Shown here in pieces: positions 1-8,887 of a DNA stretch of 64,000 nt. The stretch spans positions 124,001 to 188,000 of the forward strand of contig NZ_JAJOZS010000006.1 of the NCBI RefSeq assembly GCF_021168555.1, written 5' to 3'. A program made the position numbers and the translations under genes. The stretch's first letter is position 1, and each line of letters begins with the position of its first letter. The notes beneath the pieces are model-generated. The model was not told the origin of the DNA, ran no database searches, and saw only the letters and a program-made list of their open reading frames with translations. Origin of the DNA: Stenotrophomonas sp. MMGLT7 (GTDB taxonomy: Bacteria > Pseudomonadota > Gammaproteobacteria > Xanthomonadales > Xanthomonadaceae).

Positions 1-57
1 CTGTAGCAGTGAGCGTAGGAGCGGCCTACGGCTTGTCCGGGCATCGCGCCCGGGGCG

Positions 58-273
58 TCAGGCCGCTTTTGCCGGCTCGCTGCCGCGCAGCTGCACGCCG
101 GCGAGCTTGGTCTGCACGCCGTAGCTGGCGTACAGGCGGCGGTAGACCTCGCCGTCCAGCTGTTCGAACTCGGGGCCTTCGGTGTGGCCGGCGATCGCAA
201 GTTGCAGCAGGCCTTCGAGCAGCGCCGCGCCGTCCGGATCGGTGTCCATGCTGGCGGGATCGAGTGGCTTCAT
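58..273 (-). CDS. Small conserved-looking protein of unknown function
   Basis: A 71-residue acidic protein beginning MKPLDPASMDTDPDG and ending in PAKAA. I recognise no domain, and there is no signal peptide or membrane segment, so it should be cytoplasmic. The start is supported by a GGAG about eight bases upstream of the ATG on the minus strand. Codon use has the strong third-position G/C bias of the neighbouring genes, which argues that it is a real gene. It is transcribed divergently from the GNAT gene at 493. No function can be assigned. Confidence 0.6.
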   Translation of the reverse strand: MKPLDPASMDTDPDGAALLEGLLQLAIAGHTEGPEFEQLDGEVYRRLYASYGVQTKLAGVQLRGSEPAKAA

Positions 274-492
274 GGGCGGGTCTCCGGAGCGGTGTCGGCG
301 GGTCGGGTCCGGCTTGCCGGCGCGGGGTCGTGCCGGTTTCCAGGATCCCTCGATCGGGACTATCGGCAGCCGCGCGGCAGGCTTGAGGCCTCACTCCGGC
401 ATCCAACGGCGGGCCTCGTCGCAATCCGGTTTCACACCGCCACTGCACCGGCCTGGGGCACAATCCGCCGCGTTCAATACGGGGAATCGGCC

Positions 493-783
493 ATGGCCGG
501 CACTTCAGCCGACATCCACCACGATCGCGCCAACGGCTGTTTCCTGACCGAGGTCGACGGCAACACCGCACGGCTGGACTACGACCTCGACACGGGGGCG
601 GGCCGGCTGGTGGTCACCCACACCGGGGTTCCCGAGGCCATCGGCGGGCGCGGCATCGCCGCGGCGCTGATGACGGCGTTGCTGGAGTTCGCCCGAGACG
701 AGCGGATCAAGGTGGTACCGGCCTGCTCCTATGCGGCGGCCTTCATGCGGCGGCATCCCCAGTACGCCGACCTGCTGGCGTGA
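493..783 (+). CDS. GNAT-type N-acetyltransferase (short YjdJ/Gcn5-like form)
   Basis: A 96-residue protein of the short GNAT family found in many bacteria. Family members are predicted to transfer an acetyl group from acetyl-CoA, but their substrates are generally unknown. The segment VPEAIGGRGIAAALM (about residues 42-56) matches the acetyl-CoA pyrophosphate-binding loop (Q/RxxGxG/A). The C-terminal CSYAAAFMRRHPQY is the conserved end of this small subfamily. I chose the ATG at 493 because the family begins shortly before the beta strands; the upstream in-frame extension has no similarity to it. It is cytoplasmic and apparently monocistronic. Confidence 0.8.
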   Translation: MAGTSADIHHDRANGCFLTEVDGNTARLDYDLDTGAGRLVVTHTGVPEAIGGRGIAAALMTALLEFARDERIKVVPACSYAAAFMRRHPQYADLLA

Positions 784-840
784 CTTTGGCCATCGCATCC
801 GTACAGGCATAGACTTTCACGCAAATCCATGGAGCGCGAG

Positions 841-1680
841 ATGTACAGGTTAGGGAAGGGGACCGCGCTGTCGGTCCTGGCACTGGCGACGATGCTGGCG
901 CTGGCGGCATGCAAGCGCGAGCCGGCCGCCGCGCCGGCCGATACCGCCACGGCTGCGCAGCCGGCCCCGGTGGACGAAGCCGTGTCCGACGACCCGGCCG
1001 AACTCAAGGACGTCATCGAGAACACTCCGAGCTACGTGGTGGGCATCAGCTATCCGCCGGTGGCGGCCAAGTACCCCGGGCTGGCGCAGGCACTGCATGC
1101 CTACGCCGAGGCCGCGCGCGCCGAATTGATGCAGGCGGTGGAAGGGCTGGGCAACGACAGGCCCACCGCGCCGTACGAACTGTCGCTGAGCTTCGAGCAG
1201 AGGCTCGACACGCCCTCGCTGGTCGCGGTGGCCGCCGACGGCAGCCGCTATACCGGCGGCGCCCACGGCGAGCCGCTGGTGGCGCGCTTCGTGTGGTTGC
1301 CGCAGCAGCAGCGCATGCTCGAGGCGCGCGAGCTGATCACCTCGGCCGACGGCTGGCGCGCGGTCGGCGGCTATGCGGCGGCGCAGTTGCGCGCGAAGGT
1401 GGAGGCGCGCGCCGACAGCGAGCAGCTGTCGCCGGAAGACCGGCAGGCGCTGGTCAGCGGCTCGGAGAAGATGATCGCCGAGGGGACCGCGGCCGATCCG
1501 GACAATTTCAGCCAGTTCGAGCCGGTGGTGGACGGCGCCGGCAGGATCACCGCGCTGAGGTTCGTTTTCCCTCCGTACCAGGTGGGTCCATACTCGGACG
1601 GCACCCAGTGGGTCGAAGTGCCTGCCTCGGTGCTGCTTCCGCACGTGGCGCCCGACTACGCGGGGCTTTTCGCCAACTAG
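841..1680 (+). CDS. Lipoprotein with C-terminal DUF3298 (RsiV-type) domain
   Basis: A 279-residue predicted lipoprotein. The hydrophobic leader ends in the lipobox LAAC with Cys24 as the lipidated residue, followed by an Ala/Pro-rich linker. The remainder resembles the DUF4163/DUF3298 pair known from the anti-sigma factor RsiV and from secreted proteins of unknown role; TGGAHGEPL and the C-terminal FPPYQVGPYSDG segment are typical. I chose the ATG at 841 because a GGAG sits six bases upstream; an in-frame ATG at 829 would add four residues. It lies 18 bases upstream of the cyclopropane synthase gene and could be co-transcribed with it. The cellular function is unknown, but an envelope location is likely. 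Confidence 0.8.
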   Translation: MYRLGKGTALSVLALATMLALAACKREPAAAPADTATAAQPAPVDEAVSDDPAELKDVIENTPSYVVGISYPPVAAKYPGLAQALHAYAEAARAELMQAVEGLGNDRPTAPYELSLSFEQRLDTPSLVAVAADGSRYTGGAHGEPLVARFVWLPQQQRMLEARELITSADGWRAVGGYAAAQLRAKVEARADSEQLSPEDRQALVSGSEKMIAEGTAADPDNFSQFEPVVDGAGRITALRFVFPPYQVGPYSDGTQWVEVPASVLLPHVAPDYAGLFAN

Positions 1681-1698
1681 CTGCCAGGAGACGGCGTC

Positions 1699-2814
1699 GT
1701 GACCGCACATCTGCAACATCGCGTCGAGGGCCTGCTGGCCGAAGCGGATGTACAGGTGGGCGGCAACCGTCCGCAGGACATCGCCGTGCACGACCCGCGC
1801 TTCTACGCGCGGGTGCTGGCGCAGGGATCGCTGGGCCTGGGCGAGAGCTACATGGAAGGTGGCTGGGACGCCAATTCGCTGGATGCGTTCCTGTGCCAGC
1901 TGATGAGCGCCGGCCTGGACGAGCGCGTGCATGGCTGGAGCGAGATCTGGGATGCCCTGCGGGCGCGGGTGTTCAACCTGCAGGCCGGACGCGGAAGCTA
2001 CGAGGTCGGCAAGCGCCACTACGACCTCGGCAACGATCTCTACCGCGCGATGCTGGGCAGCCGCATGGTCTACAGCTGCGGCTACTGGCGCCATGCCGAC
2101 AACCTCGACGATGCCCAGCTGGCCAAGCTCGACCTGGTGTGCCGCAAGCTGGGGCTCAAGCCCGGCCAGCGGGTGCTGGACATCGGCTGCGGCTGGGGCG
2201 AGGCGCTGAAGTACGCCTGCGAGCGCTACGGTGTGAGCGGCGTCGGCGTGACCATTTCCGCACAGCAGGCCGAGTACGCGCGCCAGCTGTGCGCCGGGCT
2301 GCCGGTGGAGATCCGGCTGCAGGACTACCGCGAGCTGGACGAGCGGTTCGATGCCATCCTCTCGATCGGCATGTTCGAGCATGTCGGCGACAAGAACTAC
2401 CGCACCTATTTCGAGACGGCTCGGCGCTGCCTGCGCGACGATGGGCTGTTCCTGCTGCACAGCATCGGCACCAACGTCAGCCGGCATCGCACCGATCCGT
2501 GGATCGCGCGCTACATCTTCCCCAACTCGATGCTGCCCTCGGCCGCACAGGTCGCCACGGCCAGCGAAGGCCTGTTCGTGATGGAGGACTGGCACAACTT
2601 CGGCCCGGACTACGACCGCACGCTGCAGGCATGGCGCAGCAACGTCGAGGCGCGCTGGGACCTGCTCGATTCCCGCTACGACGAGCGCTTCCGTCGCATG
2701 TGGCGTTTCTACCTGTCCGGTTCGATGGCCACCTTCCGCTGCCGCCATGCGCAGCTGTGGCAACTGGTGCTGTCGCCGCACGGGGTGCCGGGCGGCTACG
2801 TCGCCCCGCGCTGA
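1699..2814 (+). CDS. cfa: Cyclopropane-fatty-acyl-phospholipid synthase
   Basis: A 371-residue SAM-dependent methyltransferase that adds a methylene bridge across cis double bonds of membrane phospholipid acyl chains. The SAM-binding motif VLDIGCGWGE lies at about residues 158-167. The family hallmarks YDLGNDLY, GVTISAQQ and the FEHVGDKNY loop are all present. The length is close to that of E. coli Cfa (382). The start is GTG, preceded by AGGAG at good spacing. It sits just downstream of the DUF3298 lipoprotein. In related bacteria the enzyme acts at the inner membrane face and is induced on entry into stationary phase; no sigma-S promoter could be confirmed here. Confidence 0.93.
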   Translation: MTAHLQHRVEGLLAEADVQVGGNRPQDIAVHDPRFYARVLAQGSLGLGESYMEGGWDANSLDAFLCQLMSAGLDERVHGWSEIWDALRARVFNLQAGRGSYEVGKRHYDLGNDLYRAMLGSRMVYSCGYWRHADNLDDAQLAKLDLVCRKLGLKPGQRVLDIGCGWGEALKYACERYGVSGVGVTISAQQAEYARQLCAGLPVEIRLQDYRELDERFDAILSIGMFEHVGDKNYRTYFETARRCLRDDGLFLLHSIGTNVSRHRTDPWIARYIFPNSMLPSAAQVATASEGLFVMEDWHNFGPDYDRTLQAWRSNVEARWDLLDSRYDERFRRMWRFYLSGSMATFRCRHAQLWQLVLSPHGVPGGYVAPR

Positions 2815-3112
2815 CCCGCGTGCGCGAAGCGCTGGCGGCGTACATCGTGCTGGCCAAATTTTGACCAACGCAAGGCAGGCGACCGCGACGCAAGGGCTGC
2901 GCGGAGTTATCCACACGTTTGTGGCGCTTTCATCCACTGCCGCTGTGGAAAACCGCGGCTCGCCGATCGCCTTGCCGCGTCCGCGCGGGGAACGCTTGGC
3001 ACGGCGGCACAGGTCGGGCCACGTTCCCGGCGTGCATGAAGCGACCCGGACATCGCTGCGGCGACTGCGTAGGGCCGACCTGCGAAGTCTTCGTGGTGCG
3101 GTCATGTCGACG
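2815..3112. other. Intergenic region with two DnaA-box-like sites
   Basis: I found no convincing gene between the cfa stop and the palindromic repeat at 3117. The stretch holds a perfect DnaA-box consensus TTATCCACA at 2907-2915 and an inverted near-match (TTTTCCACA on the minus strand) at 2944-2952. These could bind DnaA, but there is no AT-rich unwinding element and no cluster of further boxes, so I do not call an origin. Confidence 0.4.
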
Positions 3113-3116
3113 CCCG

Positions 3117-3184
3117 TAGCACGGGTAAGCGAGGCGCACCCGGGATGGCCGGTGTCCCGGGTACGCATCGCTTACCCGGGCTAC
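3117..3184. repeat. REP-like inverted repeat (GTAGC-CGGGTAAGCG family)
   Basis: Two imperfect inverted arms. The left reads GTAGCACGGGTAAGCG and continues to CACCCGGG. The right reads CCCGGGTACGC and continues to CGCTTACCCGGGCTAC. Together they form a palindrome of about 68 bases. Short GTAG-headed palindromes of this kind are common between genes of Xanthomonadaceae and pseudomonads. It lies downstream of dcp, next to that gene's terminator. Confidence 0.75.
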
Positions 3185-3212
3185 CGAACCGGGCTGCGTC
3201 ACGGCCCCGCAA

Positions 3213-3243
3213 CGAAAAGCGCCGCCCGGGGTCCGGGCGGCGC
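3213..3243 (-). terminator. Rho-independent terminator of dcp
   Basis: Read on the minus strand, an 11-bp GC stem (GCGCCGCCCGG with its complement, 3219-3243) has a three-base loop and is followed by TTTTCGTT. It lies 27 bases beyond the dcp stop codon, as expected for its transcriptional end. Confidence 0.8.
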
Positions 3244-3269
3244 CATGCCCGCAGGATCGCGGTGGCGGC

Positions 3270-5435
3270 TCAGTTGCCGCCGGCGGTCAGGCCCCGCTTC
3301 TCCAGCAGCGGCTCGATCTGCGGCTCGTGGCCGGCGAAGTCGCGGAACAGCTGCATCGCATCGACGCTGCCGCCCTTGGACAGCAGCGTGGCGCGGAAGC
3401 GGTCGCCGTTGGCGCGGCTCAGGCCGCCGTTCTGGCGGAACCACTGCTGGGTGTTGGCGTCCAGCACTTCCGACCAGATGTAGGCGTAGTAGCCGGCCGC
3501 GTAGCCGCCCATGATGTGGCTGAAGTAGGGAGTGCGGTAGCGCGGCGGCACCGGCGGGTAGGCGATCCCGTCCTTGGCCAGCGCCTTGGCCTCGAAGTCC
3601 ATGACGCCGCCGCCGGCCGGCACCTGCTCGGCGCCGATCTGGTGCCAGTTCTGGTCCAGCATCGCCGCGCCCAGGTACTCGGTGGTGGCGAAGCCCTGGT
3701 TGAACTTGGCCGCGGCCACCACCTTGTCCAGCAGTTCCTGCGGCATCGCCGCGCCGGTCTGGTAGTGCTTGGCGTAGTTCTTCAGGATCGACGGCCAGTC
3801 GGCCCACATCTCGTTGACCTGCGAGGGGAACTCGACGAAGTCGCGCGGCACGCTGGTGCCGGAGAAGTAGGGGTACTTCACGTTCGAGAACATGCCGTGC
3901 AGGGCGTGGCCGAACTCGTGGAAGGCGGTGGTGACCTCGTCCCAGGTCAGCAGCGTCGGCTGGCCGGCCGGCGGCTTGGGGACGTTGAGGTGGTTGGCGA
4001 CCACCGGCTTGTCGCCGGTCAGGCCGGACTGGGAGACGTAGGAGTTCATCCACGCGCCGCCGCGCTTGGAGTCGCGCGCGTACGGGTCGAAGATGAAGAT
4101 CGCCAGCTGGCTGCCGTCGGCGTCGATCACGTCGTAGACGAAGGTGTCGTCGCGGTACTTGGGCAGGTCGTGGCGTTCCTTGAAGGTCAGCCCGTACTCC
4201 TGGTTGGCGGCGTAGAACACGCCGTTCTCCAGCACGTTCTTCATCTCGAAGTACGGCTTGAGCTGCGATTCGTCGAAGGCGTACTTGGCCTGGCGCACCT
4301 TCTCGCTGTAGTAGGCCCAGTCCCATGCCTGCAGCTGGAAGGTCGGCTTGCCGGCGGCCTTCTGCTCGGCATCGATCATCGCCTGCAGTTCGGCGGCCTC
4401 GCGCCTGGCGTTGGCCACCGCCGGCGGCGCCAGCTGGCCGAGCATGGCGTTGACCGCCTCGGGGGTCTTGGCGGTCTGGTTCTGCAGCGAGTAGGCGGCG
4501 AAGGTCGGGAAACCGAGCAGCCTGGCCTTGTTGGCGCGCAGGGTCATGATCCGCGACACCAGCGCGGTGTTGTCGTACTCGCCGCCGCGGCTGCCGCGGT
4601 TGATGGACGCCTCGTAGATCTTCTGCCGCAGCGCGCGGTCCTGGAGGTTGGTCAGCGGCGGCTGGCCGGTGGTGTTGAGCAGCGCGATCACGTACTTGCC
4701 GTCCAGCTTGCGCGACTTGGCGGCCTCGGCGGCGGCGGAGACCTGCGCGTCGGACAGGCCGGCGAGCTGGGCCTTGTCCTCGACCACGACCGCCGAGGCG
4801 TTGACCTCGTTGAGCACGTTCTGGCTGAACTGGGTGCCGAGCCTGGCCAGCTCGGCGTTCATGTCCTTGAGCTTGGCCTTGTCGGCATCGGACAGCTGCG
4901 CGCCGGCGCGCACGAAGTCGTCGTGGTACTTCTCCACCAGGCGCAGGCCCTCGGCGTCCAGGCCGAGCTGGCTGCGGGTGTCGTACAGCTTCTTGATGCG
5001 GGCGAACAGCTTGCCGTTGAGCGAGATCGCGTCGCGGTGGGCGGCGAACCTGGCCGAGTAGTCGGCCTGCAGCTTCTTGCGGGTGTCGTTGGTGTCGGTG
5101 CCGACCAGGTTGAAGAACACGGTGGTGGCGCGGTCCAGCACCTGCCCGCTGTTCTCCAGCGCGATCAGGGTGTTGTCGAAGGTGGGCGCGGCCGGATTGT
5201 TGGCGATGGCCTCCACTTCCTTCAGCTGCTCGGCCATGCCGGCATCGAAGGCGGGCGCGAAATCGCTGTCCTTGATCTTGTCGAACTGCGGATAGTGCAG
5301 CGGCAGCGGGCTCTCGGCGAAGAACGGATTGGCCTGGACGGCGGCCTGGCCTGCGGCGGCGGGCGCGGCGATGGAGTAGGCGGGCATGGCGAGTCCCAGG
5401 GTCGCGGCCAGCGCGACGGCAAGGCGGGTGGTCAA
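3270..5435 (-). CDS. dcp: Periplasmic M3-family peptidyl-dipeptidase
   Basis: A 721-residue zinc metallopeptidase of family M3 (Dcp/oligopeptidase A type). It removes dipeptides from the C-terminus of peptides. The zinc-binding HEFGH lies at about residues 506-510, followed by ALHGMF, and the C-terminal TPYFSHIMGGYAAGYYAYIW block is characteristic. An N-terminal signal peptide (about 23 residues, ending near SIAA) indicates export to the periplasm. The start codon is TTG: GGAGGA stands seven to eight bases upstream, while the first ATG (codon 17) would destroy the signal peptide. The gene ends in a clear intrinsic terminator and appears monocistronic. Confidence 0.92.
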   Translation of the reverse strand: MTTRLAVALAATLGLAMPAYSIAAPAAAGQAAVQANPFFAESPLPLHYPQFDKIKDSDFAPAFDAGMAEQLKEVEAIANNPAAPTFDNTLIALENSGQVLDRATTVFFNLVGTDTNDTRKKLQADYSARFAAHRDAISLNGKLFARIKKLYDTRSQLGLDAEGLRLVEKYHDDFVRAGAQLSDADKAKLKDMNAELARLGTQFSQNVLNEVNASAVVVEDKAQLAGLSDAQVSAAAEAAKSRKLDGKYVIALLNTTGQPPLTNLQDRALRQKIYEASINRGSRGGEYDNTALVSRIMTLRANKARLLGFPTFAAYSLQNQTAKTPEAVNAMLGQLAPPAVANARREAAELQAMIDAEQKAAGKPTFQLQAWDWAYYSEKVRQAKYAFDESQLKPYFEMKNVLENGVFYAANQEYGLTFKERHDLPKYRDDTFVYDVIDADGSQLAIFIFDPYARDSKRGGAWMNSYVSQSGLTGDKPVVANHLNVPKPPAGQPTLLTWDEVTTAFHEFGHALHGMFSNVKYPYFSGTSVPRDFVEFPSQVNEMWADWPSILKNYAKHYQTGAAMPQELLDKVVAAAKFNQGFATTEYLGAAMLDQNWHQIGAEQVPAGGGVMDFEAKALAKDGIAYPPVPPRYRTPYFSHIMGGYAAGYYAYIWSEVLDANTQQWFRQNGGLSRANGDRFRATLLSKGGSVDAMQLFRDFAGHEPQIEPLLEKRGLTAGGN

Positions 5436-5522
5436 GGCGGTTTCCTCCGTTGGTGTCAGCCCCCGAGGCTAACCGATCCGGCGCCCGCCAGCCCGTGACT
5501 AAAGCCATGTTGCCCGGGCCGG

Positions 5523-5619
5523 GTAGAGCCGAGCTTGCTCGGCCGGGGCTTTTCCCGCGATTTGGCCAAAGAGCGGCCGAGCCCCCGAAAAGGGGATGCA
5601 AGCACAGGCTCGGCTCTAC
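5523..5619. repeat. Inverted GTAGAGCCGAGC repeat pair (SMAG/GTAG-type)
   Basis: GTAGAGCCGAGCTTGCTCGG at 5523 is answered by the inverted GCTCGGCTCTAC at 5608-5619. The two face each other across about 70 bases that contain a second hairpin (CCCCGAAAAGGGG). This resembles the GTAG palindromes described in Stenotrophomonas. It fills the gap between dcp and fpr, in which I see no gene. Confidence 0.75.
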
Positions 5620-5639
5620 GCGTAGCGGCCCATGGGCCG

Positions 5640-6419
5640 CTACTTCTCGACGAAGGCGCGCTCGAACACGTAGTCGCCGGGGCTGCCGATGCGCATCGAG
5701 GCGGTGAAGCCGCGCGCATCGAGCAGGGTGCGCAGGTCGGCCAGCATCTGCGGGCTGCCGCAGATCATCGCGCGGTCGTTGGCCGGGTCCAGCGTCGGCA
5801 GGCCCAGGCTGCGCTGCATCTCGCCGCTTTCCAGCAGCGCGGTCAGGCGGCCCTGGTTGCGGAACGGCTCGCGGGTCACCGCCGGGTAGTACAGCAGCTT
5901 CTCGCGGATGATCTCGCCGAGGAACTCGTGCTGCGGCAGCTCGTTCTCGAAATAGTCGCGGTAGGCCAGGTCCTGCTCGTAGCGCACGCCGTGGGTGAGG
6001 ATCACCTTGTCGAAGCGCTCGTAGGTCTCCGGGTCCTTGATCACCGACAGCCACGGCGCCATGCCGGTGCCGGTGCCCAGCAGGTACAGGTGGCGGCCCG
6101 GATGCAGGTCGCTGATCAGCAGCGTGCCGGTGGGCTTCTTGCCGACCAGCACCTGGTCGCCGGGCTGGATGTGCTGCAGGCGCGAGGTCAGCGGGCCGTT
6201 GGGCACCTTGATGCTGAAGAACTCGAGCTGCTCCTCCCAGTTGGCGCTGGCGATGGAGTAGGCGCGCAGCAGCGGGCGGGTCTCGGTCTCCAGCCCGATC
6301 ATCACGAACTGGCCGTTGTCGAAGCGGAAGCCGTCGCTGCGCGTGGTGCGGAAGCTGAAGTAGGCGTCGGTCCAGTGGCGGACCTCAAGCACCGTTTCGG
6401 TGCCGAAAGCAGAAGACAT
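5640..6419 (-). CDS. fpr: Ferredoxin--NADP(+) reductase
   Basis: A 259-residue FAD flavoenzyme that exchanges electrons between NADPH and ferredoxin or flavodoxin, supporting Fe-S cluster maintenance and oxidative stress defence. The FAD-binding motif RAYSIAS and the NADP-binding GTGTGMAPWL are clear, and the C-terminal FVEK is typical of bacterial subclass I Fpr. The length matches Pseudomonas Fpr (about 258). I placed the start at MSSAFGTETVLEVRHW (6419); the longer in-frame extension to 6503 has no family similarity. No strong ribosome-binding site is visible. It is cytoplasmic and lies downstream of the ABC transporter gene on the same strand, but 130 bases away. Confidence 0.9.
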   Translation of the reverse strand: MSSAFGTETVLEVRHWTDAYFSFRTTRSDGFRFDNGQFVMIGLETETRPLLRAYSIASANWEEQLEFFSIKVPNGPLTSRLQHIQPGDQVLVGKKPTGTLLISDLHPGRHLYLLGTGTGMAPWLSVIKDPETYERFDKVILTHGVRYEQDLAYRDYFENELPQHEFLGEIIREKLLYYPAVTREPFRNQGRLTALLESGEMQRSLGLPTLDPANDRAMICGSPQMLADLRTLLDARGFTASMRIGSPGDYVFERAFVEK

Positions 6420-6549
6420 GCGGTTGATCGTCGGAGGAGTGAACCCCGGCATTCTAGCCTGGATGAGAGGCGCTCTCATTAACGGGCCGGGCAATGCCGG
6501 CAATTCTAGTGCATGGCCCGGCCGCCCGCCTGCGGCCGGTTGCCGCCGT

Positions 6550-8415
6550 TCAGCGGTAGCCCGCCGCCTGCAGCTCGAACAGCTCGGCGTAGCGGCCGCC
6601 TTCGGCCATCAGCTGCTCGTGGGTGCCGCTGGCTTCGATGCGGCCGTCGGCCAGCACCAGGATGCGGTCGGCCATGCGCACGCTGGAGAAGCGGTGCGAG
6701 ATCAGCACCGCGGTGCGGTTGTCCGACAGCTCCTTGAAGCGCTGGAACACCTCGTACTCGGCGCGCGCGTCCAGCGCCGCGGTCGGCTCGTCGAGGATCA
6801 TCACTTGCGCGTCGCGCATGTAGGCGCGGGCGATCGCCAGCTTCTGCCACTGGCCGCCGGACAGGTCCACGCCGGTCTTGAAGCGGCGCCCGATCAGCTG
6901 CTCGTAGCCGTGCGGCAGCGACTCGATCACCTCGTCGGCCAGCGCCCGGTGCGCGGCGTCGCGGATGCGCGGCGCGTCGTCCATCGCCTCGATGCGGCCG
7001 ACGCCGATGTTCTCCCCGGCACTGAGGTGGTAGCGCACGAAATCCTGGAAGATGACGCCGATGTTGGCGCGCAGGTCGTCCAGGTCGTAGTCGCGCAGGT
7101 CGCGGCCGTCGAGCAGGATGCGGCCCTCGTCCGGGTCGTACAGGCGCGCCAGCAGCTTGACCAGGGTGGTCTTGCCGGCGCCGTTCTCGCCGACCAGCGC
7201 CAGCACCTCGCCGGCGCGCAGCTCGAAATCGAGGTGGCGCACCGCCCAGCGCTCGCTGTCGGGGTAGCGGAAGCCGACGTCCTCGAACACGAAGCCGCGG
7301 GCGATCGGCCGCGGTACCGGCACTGCATCCGGGCGCGAGGCGATCTCCGGCTCGATCTCGAAGAAGGAGAACAGGTCGTCCAGGTACAGCGCCTGCCCGG
7401 CCACCTGCGAGAAGCCGACCAGCAGGCCCTCGAGCAGCTGGCGCAGGCGCAGGAAGCTGGCGGCCAGGAAGGTGAGGTCGCCGATGCTGAAGTCGCCGTG
7501 GACGGTACGCCAGGCGATGTAGCCGTAGGCCGCGTAGTAGCCCAGCGTGCCCAGCGCCGCCAGCAGCGTGCCCCACAGCGCGCGGCGGCGGGCCAGCGCA
7601 CGGTTGGCCGCGAACAGCCGCTCGGCCAGCGTGCGGTAGCGATCGACCAGGAAGCGGTGGAGGTTGAAGATCTTCACCTCCTTGGCCGTTTCCACGCTGG
7701 CGCCGACCTGGCGCAGGTACTCCAGCTCGCGCCGCTCCGGCGTCCACTGGAAGTTGAGCGAATAGCCCTGGGCGTTGAAGTGCGACTCGCCGATGAAGGC
7801 CGGCACCAGCGCCAGCGCCAGCAGCGCGATCAACCATGGCGCGTAGACCAGCAGGCCCACCGCCAGGCTGGCCACGGTGACCGCGTCCTGCACCTGGCCG
7901 AACAGCTGGCTCATCAGGTTCATGCGGCCCATGGTCTGGCGCCGCGCCCGTTCCAGCTTGTCCTGCAGGTCCGGGTCCTCGAAGTCCTCGAGGTCCAGCG
8001 TCGCGGCGTGTTCCATCAGCCGCACGCTGGTGGCGTTGGTGAACAGCTCCGACAGCAGCGTGTCGGCGTAGCTGACCATGCGCCCGAACAGGTCCGAGCC
8101 GACCGCCAGCGCCAGTTCCAGCGCCAGCAGTTCCAGCAGCCGGTGCAGCTGGCCGCTGGCCAGCGCGGCGCCGAGCGATTCGAAGCTTGCCCCGGCACCG
8201 GCCAGCCGCACCACCTCGTCGATGATCAGCTTGCCGATGTACAGCGTGGCCACCGGCATCAGCGCGCGCACCAGGCGCAGGCCGAGGCTGGCGGCGGTCA
8301 GCCAGGGGCTGGTCTGCCAGATCTGCCGCAGGAACGGCGGCAGGTTGCGCATGGCCTTGAAGCGTTCGCGCAGGCTGGGGCGCTGGCCGGAGGCGGCGGG
8401 GAAGGGGGGAGGCAT
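6550..8415 (-). CDS. ABC transporter, fused permease and ATPase
   Basis: A 621-residue half-transporter of the exporter type, expected to act as a homodimer in the inner membrane. The N-terminal half carries the transmembrane domain. The C-terminal nucleotide-binding domain has Walker A GENGAGKTT (about residues 409-417), signature LSGGQWQKLAIARA, Walker B VMILDEPTAALD and the H-loop in VLISHRFSS. The substrate cannot be read from the sequence. It resembles lipid or peptide exporters of the MsbA/MDR superfamily. I chose the start at MPPPFPAASG (8415); an upstream in-frame ATG at 8451 would add 12 residues. No partner gene is adjacent. Confidence 0.85.
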   Translation of the reverse strand: MPPPFPAASGQRPSLRERFKAMRNLPPFLRQIWQTSPWLTAASLGLRLVRALMPVATLYIGKLIIDEVVRLAGAGASFESLGAALASGQLHRLLELLALELALAVGSDLFGRMVSYADTLLSELFTNATSVRLMEHAATLDLEDFEDPDLQDKLERARRQTMGRMNLMSQLFGQVQDAVTVASLAVGLLVYAPWLIALLALALVPAFIGESHFNAQGYSLNFQWTPERRELEYLRQVGASVETAKEVKIFNLHRFLVDRYRTLAERLFAANRALARRRALWGTLLAALGTLGYYAAYGYIAWRTVHGDFSIGDLTFLAASFLRLRQLLEGLLVGFSQVAGQALYLDDLFSFFEIEPEIASRPDAVPVPRPIARGFVFEDVGFRYPDSERWAVRHLDFELRAGEVLALVGENGAGKTTLVKLLARLYDPDEGRILLDGRDLRDYDLDDLRANIGVIFQDFVRYHLSAGENIGVGRIEAMDDAPRIRDAAHRALADEVIESLPHGYEQLIGRRFKTGVDLSGGQWQKLAIARAYMRDAQVMILDEPTAALDARAEYEVFQRFKELSDNRTAVLISHRFSSVRMADRILVLADGRIEASGTHEQLMAEGGRYAELFELQAAGYR

Positions 8416-8497
8416 GGGGCGATTGTGGCCCATCGCGCCCGGCGGTGGCATCGGTGATGCCGCCCGCCGGCGGCCGCGAGGGCGCCGGGCTGGGGGA

Positions 8498-8821
8498 TCA
8501 GCCGTTCTCGTCCAGGTCGAGCTCGGCGGTCGAGTCGGGCCCGCCCTGGTGGTCGGCGCCGCGCACCGCCTGCCCCGGCTTGCCGAACGAACGGCTGCCG
8601 TCGTCGATGTTGAGCAGGTTGCGGACCTCGCGCACGCCCTCGACCGCTTCGACCAGGCGGCCGGCGTCGAGCTTCGTCTGGCGGCTGGGGACGTCGCCGC
8701 TGAGCGTCACCACGCCCTGGTCGAGGCCGACCAGGATCTCGCCGGCGTCGATGCCATCGGCATCGGCCAGGGTGCGGATGACCTCGTCGGCGATCAGGCC
8801 GTCGGTGCGGGCGGTGGGCAT
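8498..8821 (-). CDS. BON-domain protein
   Basis: A 107-residue protein whose central segment carries a BON domain (IADEVIRTLADADGIDAGEI, then VTLSGDVPSRQTKLDAGRLVEAVEGVREVRNLL, about residues 10-75). BON domains are lipid- or envelope-associated folds in OsmY and related stress proteins. No signal peptide is evident, so the protein may stay cytoplasmic, unlike OsmY. The C-terminal tail is acidic and low in complexity. I preferred the start MPTARTDG over an upstream ATG because the domain begins directly after it. Its neighbour on the same strand is the ABC transporter, 82 bases downstream. Confidence 0.75.
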   Translation of the reverse strand: MPTARTDGLIADEVIRTLADADGIDAGEILVGLDQGVVTLSGDVPSRQTKLDAGRLVEAVEGVREVRNLLNIDDGSRSFGKPGQAVRGADHQGGPDSTAELDLDENG

Positions 8822-8887
8822 GGCAGGCTCCAATCCTTCGGGAGCCGGCACTATCTGCCCGCGCGCGTTAGCGCCGCGCCAACATCC

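Noticed and set aside
2907-2952. Possible replication origin from DnaA-box matches
   Set aside because: Only two boxes, no AT-rich region, and neither dnaA nor dnaN is nearby. Kept only as DnaA-box-like sites.
850-3168. Very long minus-strand open frame opposite the lipoprotein and cfa genes
   Set aside because: Arg/His-rich translation without domains; it mirrors the high third-position GC of the plus-strand genes and is an antisense shadow. The same holds for long frames opposite dcp (3327-5498) and the ABC transporter (6400-8457).
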